34,638 nucleotides of DNA from an uncultured Acetatifactor sp. (GCA_910577235.1 CAJTMX010000040.1:1-34638), one strand, 5' to 3'. Counted from the stretch's first letter, positions 1 through 8,645 are shown. Numbers and translations: made by a program. The notes: generated from the letters alone by a model not told the origin.

Positions 1-54
1 ATGAAAACTCTGGGGTTTCTGCAGTTTTATCATTTCATTACTGTCAAAGACAGG

Positions 55-84
55 AGTATAACATATCCCTGGATTTAAAAGCAA
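55..84 (-). promoter_or_regulatory. Possible minus-strand promoter at window edge
   Basis: Read on the minus strand, TTGCTT (79-84) and TATACT (55-60) are separated by 18 bases. They lie just past the stop of the acyltransferase gene, so they could start a gene beyond the left edge. The -35 match is weak and no gene is visible to confirm it. Confidence 0.35.
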
Positions 85-85
85 A

Positions 86-1156
86 TCAAATTCTCCTCTC
101 CAAAAGCGCATACTCATACTCAAAATCTATCAGTTGCCCCACATAATCCTTATTGCCGTTGCCGCTACGGATCAGCGCGCCCACGGAGGGCACCTGCTGG
201 GCTTTCAGCTCTCGGCGGATCGCCTCGGCAAAAGCTTTTCCCAGCCCCTTATGCCCGGGGTCCACGCCCATATACAGCATGACATAGCTGTCAGGTTTCT
301 TTTTTTGCGCAAGAATGCCGGGCATATCCCACAGATGGAGTTTGCCATAGACCCCATTGCCGAAGTTAGGAACGGAGATAAAAAAACCCACCGCCTTCCC
401 CTGATAATATGCCATCTTTACCATACTGTAGTTGAGAATAAATCTCAGATTTTTAAACAGTGTACGAAACTCCTTCTCCGTGATCCTCTTATATACGGGA
501 AATGTACTGTACAGTTCGATCAGCAGCCCGTACACTTCCCGCAGCGTCTTATGAAACTCTTTCGGCAGAGGACTCCTGATCTCATACCCCTGTTCCAGTT
601 TCTGGTTCAGCCGTTCCATATATTTTTCGCAGCCCTGGTCATTCTCCACCGTCGTATAATGGTTGGAACCATACTGTTCCCACACCTGAAAACCATTCTC
701 CTCCCAGAGTTTCAGGTAGTAGTCCTTGTTATAGGGTTCTCCAGTGTAGGGACTGCGAAACTGATTGGTCTTCAGCCGGTATCTGATCCAGAAGGAGCAG
801 TCCACCGGTCCGACCAGGGCCTTCATTCCCATATCCCTGGCCAGCCCGAAAGCCGTGTGGAACAGCAATCCGGCGGCGGCACTGTTGTCCTCGCTCTCAA
901 AAAATCCCAGATATGCCGTCTCATCCCCCGGATAGACCGTGACGATCCCTCTGCTCACAGCCCTGCCGTCCTCATAGATCAGAATGGGCGTAGCCGTAAA
1001 ATAATGACTCAGCACATGAGTGCCCTTCAGGATCGCCTTCTCCTCCTTCACACTCTGCATCAATTCCCCGCTGCCGTAAATACGGCCGGGCAAAGCCAAA
1101 AAATCCTGAATATGCTCCTTGCTGCGGGCTCCAAAAATGACTGCGTTCAAACTCAT
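86..1156 (-). CDS. GNAT-like acyltransferase, last gene of the lipid cluster
   Basis: A 356-residue soluble protein with the look of a large GNAT-fold N-acyltransferase. The C-terminal half carries the acyl-CoA-binding pattern: a strand ending in YMGVDP at about residue 297, then GHKGLGKAFAEAI, which resembles the pyrophosphate-binding loop. The N-terminal half has a conserved-looking GPVDCSFWIRYRLKTN stretch and PYTGEPYNKDYY, which I recall from uncharacterised clostridial GNAT proteins of this size. Its ATG overlaps the stop of the upstream AMP-forming ligase as ATGA, so the two are translationally coupled. The natural guess is that the ligase activates an acid and this enzyme transfers it to an amine, perhaps on a lipid head group. 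Substrate unknown. Fold fairly sure, role inferred. Confidence 0.75.
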   Translation of the reverse strand: MSLNAVIFGARSKEHIQDFLALPGRIYGSGELMQSVKEEKAILKGTHVLSHYFTATPILIYEDGRAVSRGIVTVYPGDETAYLGFFESEDNSAAAGLLFHTAFGLARDMGMKALVGPVDCSFWIRYRLKTNQFRSPYTGEPYNKDYYLKLWEENGFQVWEQYGSNHYTTVENDQGCEKYMERLNQKLEQGYEIRSPLPKEFHKTLREVYGLLIELYSTFPVYKRITEKEFRTLFKNLRFILNYSMVKMAYYQGKAVGFFISVPNFGNGVYGKLHLWDMPGILAQKKKPDSYVMLYMGVDPGHKGLGKAFAEAIRRELKAQQVPSVGALIRSGNGNKDYVGQLIDFEYEYALLERRI

Positions 1157-2580
1157 TTTATGCGTCCTCCCTCTGTCTCTGACTTTATATAAATATTTTT
1201 AATACGCTTAAATTTCGGCAGACTGGCATTGACCTTCTCCATGTAGCTATATACTTCCCGCGCCGGAAGATCCGTGTAGACCCGCGCCGCCGGGTGATGC
1301 CCCTCCTCAAATACCGCGGCTGAGTAGATGCCGGGATTCTCCAGGATCAGCTCTTCCAGCTCATCCACATAGACGTTTTTACCGTTTGCGGTAAGGATCA
1401 TCCTCTTCTTTCTTCCCTTTAAATATAACCTGCCCTCCCCGTCCAGACAGCCCAGATCCCCCGTGTGGTAATAGCCGTCGCCGTCAAATTCGCTGTACCT
1501 GTCATTCCGGTCCAGATATCCCGCCGATACGCTGCCGCCTCCCACTATGATCTCCCCCACTCCTTCGCTGTCGGGATGGATGATCCGCACATCCAGACCG
1601 TCTAAGACCACGCCGCTGCATTCCAGATTGTCGTCCCCCGGCTTGGCCAGCGCGATCACGGAGGAGGTTTCCGTAGTGCCGTACGCCTCCAATAGCGTCA
1701 CGCCGCTGTCTGTAAAAAACCTCTTCATCTTCGGGTCTGTAAAGCTGCCACCACAGTACAGAAAACGGATATTTCGCAGCATATCCATGACCTGCGGGTT
1801 AAGCGCCTCATACATCCGTGCCAAAAGCAGCGGTACGGTGCAGACGACGGTGGGACGTATCTCCAGCATCTCCTCCACGATCCTGTTCCGGTCGGAACAA
1901 AGGTATACCTGCATACCCGAGATGATCGTATACAGGAAATTGGCCACTCCCGCATAGACATGATGCAGAGGCAGAAAAATATAGGACACATCGGCGGCGG
2001 ACATGGGTGTCCGGCGATTCAGCGCATCCCAGTTGTACAACAGATTTGCCTGGGTCAGCGGAATGGCTTTGGGACGGTTGGTCGTACCGGAGGTGAACAG
2101 GATCATGGCCGTCTCCTCCCTGTCTCTTCTTCCCTCCGGCATTTCGGCTAAACCGCCGCCCTCCGCTATCAATTCTTCAAAACCGTCTTCCAGGCACAGG
2201 CAGCATATTCCGGGAAATCTTTTCTCCACTTCTCCTATAACCTGCGTTTTTTCTCTCTCATAGAGAATAGCCGACACATCCAGTACCGATAGAACATGAC
2301 CGATGTCGTAAGCCGTCCACTCCCGGTCAATGGGTACGCACACCCCCACATAGCCCATGATCGCCAGATCAGCCACCGTCCAGGGATAGCTGTTTTGGGA
2401 GTACAGCATCACATTGCCCCGGATTCCTCTGGCTGTCAAGGCCTTGGCAAGGCTCTGCACATCCCTCGTCACCTGCCCGAAAGTCCGGGATACAAAGCCG
2501 TCTCCCTCCTTAACGCTTATATAGGGCCGCTCCGCCCATTTTTCTCCGTCTTCCTCTATGTACTCACAGATACTCTTCAA
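1153..2580 (-). CDS. AMP-forming acyl/aryl-acid ligase (ANL superfamily)
   Basis: A 475-residue adenylate-forming enzyme that should activate a carboxylic acid with ATP. Visible core motifs are the P-loop LFTSGTTNRPKAIPLT (residues 161-176), the adenine motif YGTTET near 300, and YHTGDLG followed by GRKKRMI near 370-395. The C-terminal lid is short: the protein ends at EGGRIK, about where the family's A10 catalytic lysine sits, so that lysine is either the last residue or missing. The start is TTG, chosen because an AGAGGA ribosome site lies 4-5 bases upstream and no early ATG exists. It overlaps the end of the phosphotransferase-like gene by 17 bases and the acyltransferase start by 4. Substrate unknown; acyl-CoA ligase or carrier-protein loading are both possible. 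Confidence 0.82.
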   Translation of the reverse strand: MKSICEYIEEDGEKWAERPYISVKEGDGFVSRTFGQVTRDVQSLAKALTARGIRGNVMLYSQNSYPWTVADLAIMGYVGVCVPIDREWTAYDIGHVLSVLDVSAILYEREKTQVIGEVEKRFPGICCLCLEDGFEELIAEGGGLAEMPEGRRDREETAMILFTSGTTNRPKAIPLTQANLLYNWDALNRRTPMSAADVSYIFLPLHHVYAGVANFLYTIISGMQVYLCSDRNRIVEEMLEIRPTVVCTVPLLLARMYEALNPQVMDMLRNIRFLYCGGSFTDPKMKRFFTDSGVTLLEAYGTTETSSVIALAKPGDDNLECSGVVLDGLDVRIIHPDSEGVGEIIVGGGSVSAGYLDRNDRYSEFDGDGYYHTGDLGCLDGEGRLYLKGRKKRMILTANGKNVYVDELEELILENPGIYSAAVFEEGHHPAARVYTDLPAREVYSYMEKVNASLPKFKRIKNIYIKSETEGGRIK

Positions 2581-5005
2581 AGTTTCCTCTTTCCTGCATA
2601 TCGTAAGCGGAACTTACGATATTGCGCTCCACCAATGTAATCCGGCCTGTGGTGCCGTCGATCTCCACCAGATCCCCGTCCCGCAGCAGCCGGGTGGCGT
2701 TCTCCACACCCACCACCGCCGGTTTGCCCAGCTCCCGGGAGATGATCGCGGTGTGGGAGAGCAGGGAACCTCTCTCCGCCACGATGCCCACCGCCTCCGC
2801 CAGCAGGAACACCCAGCCGGGGTCCGTCATCTTAGCCACCAGAATCTTTCCGGCTGTGTCCGTCTGCAAACCGGGATTCTCCACCAGCAGCACCCGTCCC
2901 CTGGCTCTGCCGCCGGAACAGGGAATACCCTCCAAGTCGCCCTCCCAGACTGCCGTCTCCATTCCTCTTGTGCCGCGGGGAGATTTGTCCGTGACTTTGT
3001 CCGCAAAGACCAGTCTGGTGTAAGCAGGCAGCTTTTCAAATCGCCTGTACCGCTCCCGGCGCTCCTCCACCAGCCCCTGCATACCCGCGCCGTCCTTCAC
3101 CGCCTGTTCCACCTCCTCATAAGCGAGGTAAAATATGTCCTCCGCCCCGGCCAGAACTCCCGTCCGGGCAAGATTTTCACCCACTTTCCCCATCATGGAA
3201 CGCATCATGCCATAGAGACGGCTGCGGCTTAAGCGGGACTTCTCCCGGTTTCCTATGCCCAGCGCCGCCTTTCGGGCAAACAATCTGTCAATCCCTCTCA
3301 GCCGGAGAAAATCGGCATTGTTGTGCTCCCACACCTCTGTCCCCTGTGCCGCATACCGGACGATCTTTTGGGCCAGCAGCCAGGGGTCCGTGCGAAAAGT
3401 CCTGCTCTCCAGTTTCAGTTCCTCCGCGTTCCTGTCCCCATAGCGCCGGATATAGTCTGTCATCTTTTCCGACAGTTCCCCTCCGCCAGCGACATATCTG
3501 TCAAAATCCTCCCTGTTTTGGATCGACTGTAGCTGTGGGATGGCTCCCTGTCCTGCTGCCAATGCCGCCATATCCGCCAGGGCGAGAACGGGTTTCATGC
3601 TCTCTATACCGTTGATCCCCGAGATGCAGCGGTTAGCCGTCTCCTCCGCGTTCCGGATCTTTCCCGCTTTCTCCTTGGATCTCAGCCGGGATTTCAACAG
3701 GCCGGTAAACAAAAACGCATACATGTCGTTGACCAGCGTCAGGTCCCATTTATCCGTTACCATTTCCAGCAGATTCCTGTAATGCGCCAGTATCTGCCCA
3801 TTGTCTGCCCGTTCCAGATCCACCGTTTCAAAAGTACTCACCATATCCTGAAAATCTCTGTCCAGCCGTTTCATCAGCCTGGGACAGGCCAGGAGCAGCC
3901 AGGCAAAGGAGAGGGCTACTTTCGTGTGGGTGACAAACCCGGCCTTTCTGTCCGAGTGAGCGGTCACAGTCTTATTTTTCACACCCAGCATTTCCTGCCA
4001 TACGGGAATGATCCTGCGGGAAAAGGGCAGCAGCAGGATCACATCATACCAGTTGCTGATCCTGTAATACACCCGCCCGTTGACCGCGTCCACCATATTG
4101 CGCAGGATATCTTCCAGCGCCGCCACCGTCCCCGGCTCATGGGTCAGCCGCAGCAGCACCCTGCGGAAGACGCGGTAATAAGCCTCCCGGATAAAGCTCT
4201 GGGTGAGCGGCAGCGTGATCCCGGGGTAGCTCTCCACGATGTTGCTTTTATCCAGTATGACCGCCCTGTCCGCCGGCCCCAGCGTGGTGACAGGACGCGC
4301 CTGAAGAATATAGATCTGTCCGTCCCTGACGGCATACTCGATATCCCAATGCCCGTCGCCGCCGTCCCTCCGGCATAAGATCTCCCTGATCTTATCGGCC
4401 TGCTCAAGCAGTTTCAAAAGCATCTCCCGGGAGAGCAGCGGGGAGTCTCCGCTTTGCTCGCTGTAATACAGGCCGTCCGGACGGTTACAGTAATAAGCGG
4501 TGACATCTGTCTTGTCCCCCACCACATTCTCCCCGCATCCTCTGCCCACCGCCACTACCGATTCGCTGAGTATCCCCTGGGGATTGGCGGTGAAGATCAC
4601 GCCGGAAAGCTCCGGTTCGATCATTTTCTGGGCGATGACACAGACCCGTATCCCTCCCGTATCTATCCCATTTACTCTGCAATATTCCCGGAATCCTTGG
4701 CCCGCAGGCACTGCGCAGACCTGACGGGCCGCCCGGGAAATGTCCTCCGGGTCCAAGTGCAGACAGGTACAAAACTGCCCCGCAAAGGAAGTCCTTGTGC
4801 CGTCCTCCGCCGAGGCGCTGGAGCGCAGGGCTACCTTCTCGCCGCCCTCGAAAAAACACTCCGCGTACTCTGCCGCCTCCGGGATATCCTCTCCGAAAAA
4901 GCAGAAAAACGGCGGCACGTTTACACCGCTTTCCCGCAGAAAAAACAGGTTTTCCGCCTTGGCTCCCACATTGAAGTTCCTGTAGTTTTGCTCCGTGACA
5001 ATCAT
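2564..5005 (-). CDS. PEP-synthase/rifampin-phosphotransferase-like enzyme
   Basis: An 813-residue protein with PEP-synthase-type domains. The N-terminal ATP-grasp part shows ALRSSASAEDGTRTSFAGQF near 58-77, SGVIFTANP near 135, and DIEYAVRDGQIYILQARP near 220-238. The C-terminal swivelling domain carries GSLLSHTAIISRELGKPAVVG with the phospho-accepting His at about 751. The PEP/pyruvate-binding TIM barrel of true PEP synthase is absent; a helical middle region of some 450 residues sits between the two domains, as in rifampin phosphotransferase. The likely chemistry is ATP-driven phosphoryl transfer through His to a substrate bound by the middle region. In this cluster the substrate may be a lipid or prenyl alcohol, but that is inference. 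It starts 3 bases after the UbiA-like stop. Confidence 0.8.
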   Translation of the reverse strand: MIVTEQNYRNFNVGAKAENLFFLRESGVNVPPFFCFFGEDIPEAAEYAECFFEGGEKVALRSSASAEDGTRTSFAGQFCTCLHLDPEDISRAARQVCAVPAGQGFREYCRVNGIDTGGIRVCVIAQKMIEPELSGVIFTANPQGILSESVVAVGRGCGENVVGDKTDVTAYYCNRPDGLYYSEQSGDSPLLSREMLLKLLEQADKIREILCRRDGGDGHWDIEYAVRDGQIYILQARPVTTLGPADRAVILDKSNIVESYPGITLPLTQSFIREAYYRVFRRVLLRLTHEPGTVAALEDILRNMVDAVNGRVYYRISNWYDVILLLPFSRRIIPVWQEMLGVKNKTVTAHSDRKAGFVTHTKVALSFAWLLLACPRLMKRLDRDFQDMVSTFETVDLERADNGQILAHYRNLLEMVTDKWDLTLVNDMYAFLFTGLLKSRLRSKEKAGKIRNAEETANRCISGINGIESMKPVLALADMAALAAGQGAIPQLQSIQNREDFDRYVAGGGELSEKMTDYIRRYGDRNAEELKLESRTFRTDPWLLAQKIVRYAAQGTEVWEHNNADFLRLRGIDRLFARKAALGIGNREKSRLSRSRLYGMMRSMMGKVGENLARTGVLAGAEDIFYLAYEEVEQAVKDGAGMQGLVEERRERYRRFEKLPAYTRLVFADKVTDKSPRGTRGMETAVWEGDLEGIPCSGGRARGRVLLVENPGLQTDTAGKILVAKMTDPGWVFLLAEAVGIVAERGSLLSHTAIISRELGKPAVVGVENATRLLRDGDLVEIDGTTGRITLVERNIVSSAYDMQERGNFEEYL
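2599..2621. promoter_or_regulatory. Perfect inverted repeat at a translational junction
   Basis: TATCGTAAG and CTTACGATA pair over 9 bases around a 5-base loop. The repeat lies in the last codons of the phosphotransferase-like gene, a few bases before the ribosome site and TTG start of the ligase. In mRNA it would stand just upstream of the ribosome site and could tune coupling or RNA stability. There is no U-run, so it is not a terminator. Confidence 0.5.
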
Positions 5006-5008
5006 TAG

Positions 5009-5908
5009 TCAGACCTTTCCGAACAGGATGAACAGCGCTATCGTAACCAGCATCATGGATTCCTGAATATAGGTATACCGCTCCACCTTATCCACAATCT
5101 TAAATCCGGTGGGGTCCCTCATAAACTGCGCAAACTTCCATGTCATCCACCCGGTGTTGAGCAGCAGCGCCGCCACGGAGATCCTGTTCAGATTCCACAC
5201 CAGCAGCACATTGGTGAGAATATCCACCCAGGTAAGTATAAGCACAAACATGGTGGACTTTTGATATCCGAACAGCTTGGAGTAGGTGACATACTCCGTC
5301 TCGTCCCGGGGTGCCCGGATCTTTCTGGAGATCTCCCATATCAGCGCGGGAAAATATAATGTCCACGCCGCCAGAAAATTGGTCAGCGTAAACGCGCCCA
5401 GTCCGTATTTAATACAGGTAAAGGAAATGATATACACATTCATGATCATCTGTACGGGATTGTGAGTGACCAAAGCCAGAGGCAGACTCTTCTGTATCTT
5501 TTTCTTGTGGAAAAACCACAGGGACATCAGTGTCCCATAGACGTACAGAAACAAAAAGAACCGGAAATTGTTCATAAATGCCGCGTTCAGTATCACTGTC
5601 ACCGTGATCAGAATCGTCACAAAAATCGCCAGATCCCTCTTCTTAACTCTCCCCGAGGGCAGGGGCCTGTGGGCAAACAGCCGGCAATCCAGCTCATAGT
5701 CCTTGAAATCGTCGGCAATTCGCAGCCACAGCAGGAAACTGAACACCGTAAATCCGCCGATCAGCTCCTGAATCCCAATCCGAAACCCCGTCACACCGTT
5801 GTTGAGCAGAACAATAAAATAGATCTCCCCGAACACGATAAGCCCCAGCGCCAGCCGGGGAATGATCGGATACATCTCCTTGAAGTAGATATGAAGTCTC
5901 TTTAACAT
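5009..5908 (-). CDS. UbiA-family prenyltransferase-like membrane protein
   Basis: A 299-residue integral membrane protein with about eight hydrophobic segments. The first Asp-rich motif, LRIADDFKDYELDCRLFAHRPLPSGRV near residues 60-85, is a variant of the UbiA NDxxDxxxD site that binds prenyl diphosphate through Mg. The second motif region near 195-215 reads EISRKIRAPRDETEYVTYSKLFG instead of the usual DxxDxxxD. I recall this EI.RKIRAP variant in uncharacterised UbiA-like proteins of cyanobacteria and clostridia. UbiA enzymes move a prenyl or similar lipid chain from its diphosphate to an acceptor, including the glycerol backbone in archaeal lipids. The start overlaps the psd stop by 7 bases. 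Family well supported; donor and acceptor unknown. Confidence 0.8.
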   Translation of the reverse strand: MLKRLHIYFKEMYPIIPRLALGLIVFGEIYFIVLLNNGVTGFRIGIQELIGGFTVFSFLLWLRIADDFKDYELDCRLFAHRPLPSGRVKKRDLAIFVTILITVTVILNAAFMNNFRFFLFLYVYGTLMSLWFFHKKKIQKSLPLALVTHNPVQMIMNVYIISFTCIKYGLGAFTLTNFLAAWTLYFPALIWEISRKIRAPRDETEYVTYSKLFGYQKSTMFVLILTWVDILTNVLLVWNLNRISVAALLLNTGWMTWKFAQFMRDPTGFKIVDKVERYTYIQESMMLVTIALFILFGKV

Positions 5909-6774
5909 GTCGCGATCCTTTCTCCGGGGTTTACCAATACCTCCACGCCCTGCCGGGAATATTTTTGAATATCCCTATCCACCGAGACTACGCCCGGGCA
6001 ATACAGCTGTATAATCGTGGAGCCGCCATAGCTGAAATACCCTTTTTCGTCCATCCTGGCAAACTCCGTAACCGGATGGTTGTTGATCTTGCCGATCTGC
6101 AGCGCGCCCACCTCTATCTGCAGCACATCCCCGAAATGCTCTGTGCGCATCAGAGTACAGATCCTGTGGTTTCTGGAAAAAACCCGGTATCTCTCCGACA
6201 GGGGGCGCACCGTGTGCAAAACACCCTTTATCTCCTCCGTGCGAAGTATCCGCCCTTCATCGCAGAAAAAATATCTGTGGCAGTCCTCGGGAGCCAGCCG
6301 GTATACCAGACAAACGCCTCCTTCGTACCGGGACAGTTCAAACCGGTTATCGACCAATTCCGGCAAGGTGTAGACACCGCCTTTTATATGAAACGCAAGC
6401 CCCTTTTCTATGCCGCAGGACAACAGTCTGCCCCGGCAGGGAGCTATCAACTCCCGCGTTCCTGCCTCACAGCGCCAATGATATTTTCGGGTAAAAAAAT
6501 CGTCAAAGCTCTTAAAGTCCGCAGGTTCATGCCTCTCACAATCAGACAGGTCGATGTCGTACTCCCGGATAAAAGGCCCTATCTTCCCGGCGGAAAGAGA
6601 ACTTTTCATCCATGTGCCGTTTAGTTTTGAATAAATCCTGCGGCAAAAAAACAATTTCAGCAGAATCCTTCCCGGCACTGTATGGTACAGGAATTCCAGA
6701 CTCTTTTCACCATATTGCTTTTCTCGCCGAAAGATACCTGCCGCTCTGTCATATATCTTTATGTAAGTTCCCAT
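5902..6774 (-). CDS. psd: Phosphatidylserine decarboxylase
   Basis: A 290-residue proenzyme that decarboxylates phosphatidylserine (or a related phospho-L-serine lipid) to the ethanolamine lipid at the membrane. The self-cleavage site that yields the pyruvoyl group is seen as YGGSTIIQ with Ser at 252. A conserved APEDCHRYFF block at 161-170 supplies the His of the processing triad and SFDDFFTRKY near 89-98 an Asp. The length fits the longer Psd group, with extra N-terminal sequence. The ATG has a GGAG site 9 bases upstream. Its stop overlaps the UbiA-like start, and the serine synthase lies 127 bases upstream, so the two consecutive steps are side by side. The 127-base gap shows no convincing promoter or terminator. 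Confidence 0.92.
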   Translation of the reverse strand: MGTYIKIYDRAAGIFRREKQYGEKSLEFLYHTVPGRILLKLFFCRRIYSKLNGTWMKSSLSAGKIGPFIREYDIDLSDCERHEPADFKSFDDFFTRKYHWRCEAGTRELIAPCRGRLLSCGIEKGLAFHIKGGVYTLPELVDNRFELSRYEGGVCLVYRLAPEDCHRYFFCDEGRILRTEEIKGVLHTVRPLSERYRVFSRNHRICTLMRTEHFGDVLQIEVGALQIGKINNHPVTEFARMDEKGYFSYGGSTIIQLYCPGVVSVDRDIQKYSRQGVEVLVNPGERIATC

Positions 6775-6901
6775 GTGGATGCGTCTCCAAGCTGCTGTTC
6801 AAATTCAATAAATACATTAAATATGGTTTAGATTAATCGTTCAGATCAATGCAAGCAGGCGTACTCGATATCTCAGTTCAAGTCAAATAATCAATATTTG
6901 T

Positions 6902-7516
6902 TTACAGCAGGATCAGCACGGTTACTCCCACCGCAAGTATGCCTAAAACCCCATACCAGATTCCACGGGGCTTTGGCACCTTAACATTGAGTATAAACAA
7001 AAGACCCATGACAATATAAGCTGCGGCCCATATTCCCGACACAACCGTCATGGTCAGAACTGATCCCACATATTTCAATATCACCCACAACACCGGCAGG
7101 ATCAGAGCGGAATAAGTCACAGGAAGGCCGTCGTAATGGCTCCTCACTCCCTCTGTTGCCGCCGAAGTGTTAAACCAGGCCAGCCGGATGATCCCACAGA
7201 GTATATATAGCAAAAGTATCGGGTAGCGAAACACTCTCACTCCGCTTGTCAGATACAGCCCCAGAACTGACGGCAGTGTCAAAAAATCTATAACGTCCGC
7301 CAGAGAGTCTATCTGTATGCCAAATTCTTTGGCAACCTCATCTCTCTTACAGCGCCGGGCGATGACTCCGTCAAACAGATCGCAGATACCCGCCAGGATA
7401 AGGCATATCATGGCCAAAGCCGTGTGTCCGGCCAGGACAAGGGCAACGCCCAGAAAGGCAATTCCCACTCCTATGTATGTCAGAATAACGGATCTATTGT
7501 ACTTTCCTATAAACAT
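6902..7516 (-). CDS. pssA: CDP-diacylglycerol-serine O-phosphatidyltransferase
   Basis: A 204-residue membrane enzyme of the CDP-alcohol phosphatidyltransferase family. It condenses a CDP-activated lipid with L-serine, releasing CMP. The signature is DLFDGVIAR, then an 11-residue spacer, then GIQIDSLADVIDF; the four Asp bind metal and CDP. The DSLAD form of the last motif is typical of serine synthases rather than glycerophosphate synthases. About six membrane segments are visible. The start at 7516 is chosen over the longer frame because GAGAGGG lies just before that ATG. It follows the CDP-archaeol-synthase-like gene by 25 bases, the enzyme expected to make its CDP-lipid substrate, and precedes psd, which uses its product. 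Confidence 0.9.
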   Translation of the reverse strand: MFIGKYNRSVILTYIGVGIAFLGVALVLAGHTALAMICLILAGICDLFDGVIARRCKRDEVAKEFGIQIDSLADVIDFLTLPSVLGLYLTSGVRVFRYPILLLYILCGIIRLAWFNTSAATEGVRSHYDGLPVTYSALILPVLWVILKYVGSVLTMTVVSGIWAAAYIVMGLLFILNVKVPKPRGIWYGVLGILAVGVTVLILL

Positions 7517-7541
7517 TTGTCCCTCTCCCACTGCCGCTCTT

Positions 7542-8117
7542 TTACAGATTCCTGCGGATCTTCGCCTTGTAGAGCAGTCCGTTCACCGCAATATGCGTCA
7601 CCGCGCCCAGCAGAATATACAGAAAATATTGCCAGAGGGGCATGGGATACAAAAGAGCAAAGACGATTCCCACCCCAAACAGGGAATCCACCTGATCGGC
7701 TACAAAGAAAAAGCCTCCCTTAAGTCCCCCCACGGTCTTGCCACAGGGAATATCAAGCCGTCTCTTGACAAAGCTGTTGGGCAGTTCAAACAGCATATAG
7801 GTCAGTCCCATGGCCCCTCCCGCCAGCATATTGAACAGGGGCGTATTCTCATATGTATGGTAGATATAGCACATATCCGGCATGGCCCGGCAGACCAGCC
7901 CCCATAACAACTGAGACAGCGCCCCCGCCAGTATCATACCCATAAAACCCGCCCAGGTCTTGTTGTCGCCGAACAGACGCCTGCCGTCCTTAAGCCTCAG
8001 GCCGCCGTCCATAGGGCATTTGAGACGCTGATAGAGCGAAGTTTTCACAAACAGCATATTCAGTATTCCTGCCAGGATCACAGGAAACATAGTCACATAC
8101 ATTTTTATAAGTATCAT
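7542..8117 (-). CDS. CDP-archaeol synthase (CarS)-like cytidylyltransferase
   Basis: A 191-residue membrane protein with about five hydrophobic segments. The motif GDNKTWAGFMG and the later ELPNSFVKRRLDIPCGKTVGG are those of the CarS/DUF46 family. CarS in archaea attaches CMP to digeranylgeranylglyceryl phosphate; bacterial members may act on phosphatidate and belong to the same broad fold as CdsA. Its place between a diacylglycerol-kinase-like gene and the serine synthase fits supply of a CDP-activated lipid. The start at 8117 avoids a long overlap with the kinase gene that a longer reading would need; the kinase stop is 5 bases upstream. Whether the lipid tails are acyl or prenyl cannot be read from this protein alone. 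Confidence 0.82.
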   Translation of the reverse strand: MILIKMYVTMFPVILAGILNMLFVKTSLYQRLKCPMDGGLRLKDGRRLFGDNKTWAGFMGMILAGALSQLLWGLVCRAMPDMCYIYHTYENTPLFNMLAGGAMGLTYMLFELPNSFVKRRLDIPCGKTVGGLKGGFFFVADQVDSLFGVGIVFALLYPMPLWQYFLYILLGAVTHIAVNGLLYKAKIRRNL

Positions 8118-8122
8118 ACGTG

Positions 8123-8485
8123 TTACAGCATCCTCAAAAAGTTGGAGAACAGAACCGCGCCCTCGGCTCCGAAGAAGGCGATTCCCATGATCAGCACCGC
8201 GGCAGCCGAAACATCTTTGGCAAACCTGACGTCCCTGTTCTCTTCCGCGCAAAAGCTGTCGCAGAGCCGTTCCACCGCCGTGTTGACATATTCCGCCGCG
8301 AACACACCGCAGGAGAGTGCCAGAAAGAGTATGTAATCATAAAGGCCCGATGATGTTAAAATGTTAAGTGCCAGAACCACTGCCGCTATACAGGCATAAA
8401 TCTTAAAATTGCGCTCTTCCCGAAAGCCGCCGGCGATTCCCCGGAACGCGCACACAACGCTCTGCAAAAAATTCTTATTTTTCAT
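8123..8485 (-). CDS. dgkA: Diacylglycerol/undecaprenol kinase family protein
   Basis: A 120-residue membrane protein of the prokaryotic DgkA family, which phosphorylates diacylglycerol or, in many Gram-positives, undecaprenol. The typical ERNFKIY stretch near residue 24 and the active-site helix EYVNTAVERLCD near 65-76 (ExxNTAxE) are present, with three membrane helices and the usual length. The ATG at 8485 has GGAGG 7-8 bases upstream; a longer frame exists but lacks a site. First gene of the cluster, directly behind the promoter at 8543-8571. In this operon it could make the phosphatidate-type substrate for the CarS-like enzyme. Confidence 0.88.
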   Translation of the reverse strand: MKNKNFLQSVVCAFRGIAGGFREERNFKIYACIAAVVLALNILTSSGLYDYILFLALSCGVFAAEYVNTAVERLCDSFCAEENRDVRFAKDVSAAAVLIMGIAFFGAEGAVLFSNFLRML

Positions 8486-8542
8486 TGGTATACCTCCGGC
8501 GCTATCTGGCACGCATATAGATCCTCTGTCACTATGAGAAAA

Positions 8543-8571
8543 ATTATAACACAACTCCGCATATGCATCAA
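8543..8571 (-). promoter_or_regulatory. Promoter of the lipid cluster
   Basis: On the minus strand TTGATG (8566-8571), a 17-base spacer and TATAAT (8543-8548) with an extended-10 TG in front. It ends about 58 bases before the dgkA ATG. A strong sigma-A-type match and the only clear promoter for the eight-gene run. Confidence 0.78.
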
Positions 8572-8645
8572 GCGTTTACATTTTTCGCCATTTGCCCGGC
8601 CCTATTTATGGCGTTATTACTTTTGCGGCCTGACAATAATATAAT

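Noticed and set aside
86..8485. Complete archaeal-type ether-lipid pathway
   Set aside because: No glycerol-1-phosphate dehydrogenase or geranylgeranylglyceryl phosphate synthase is present here, and bacterial CarS-like and UbiA-like proteins may have other substrates. Kept only as a hypothesis.
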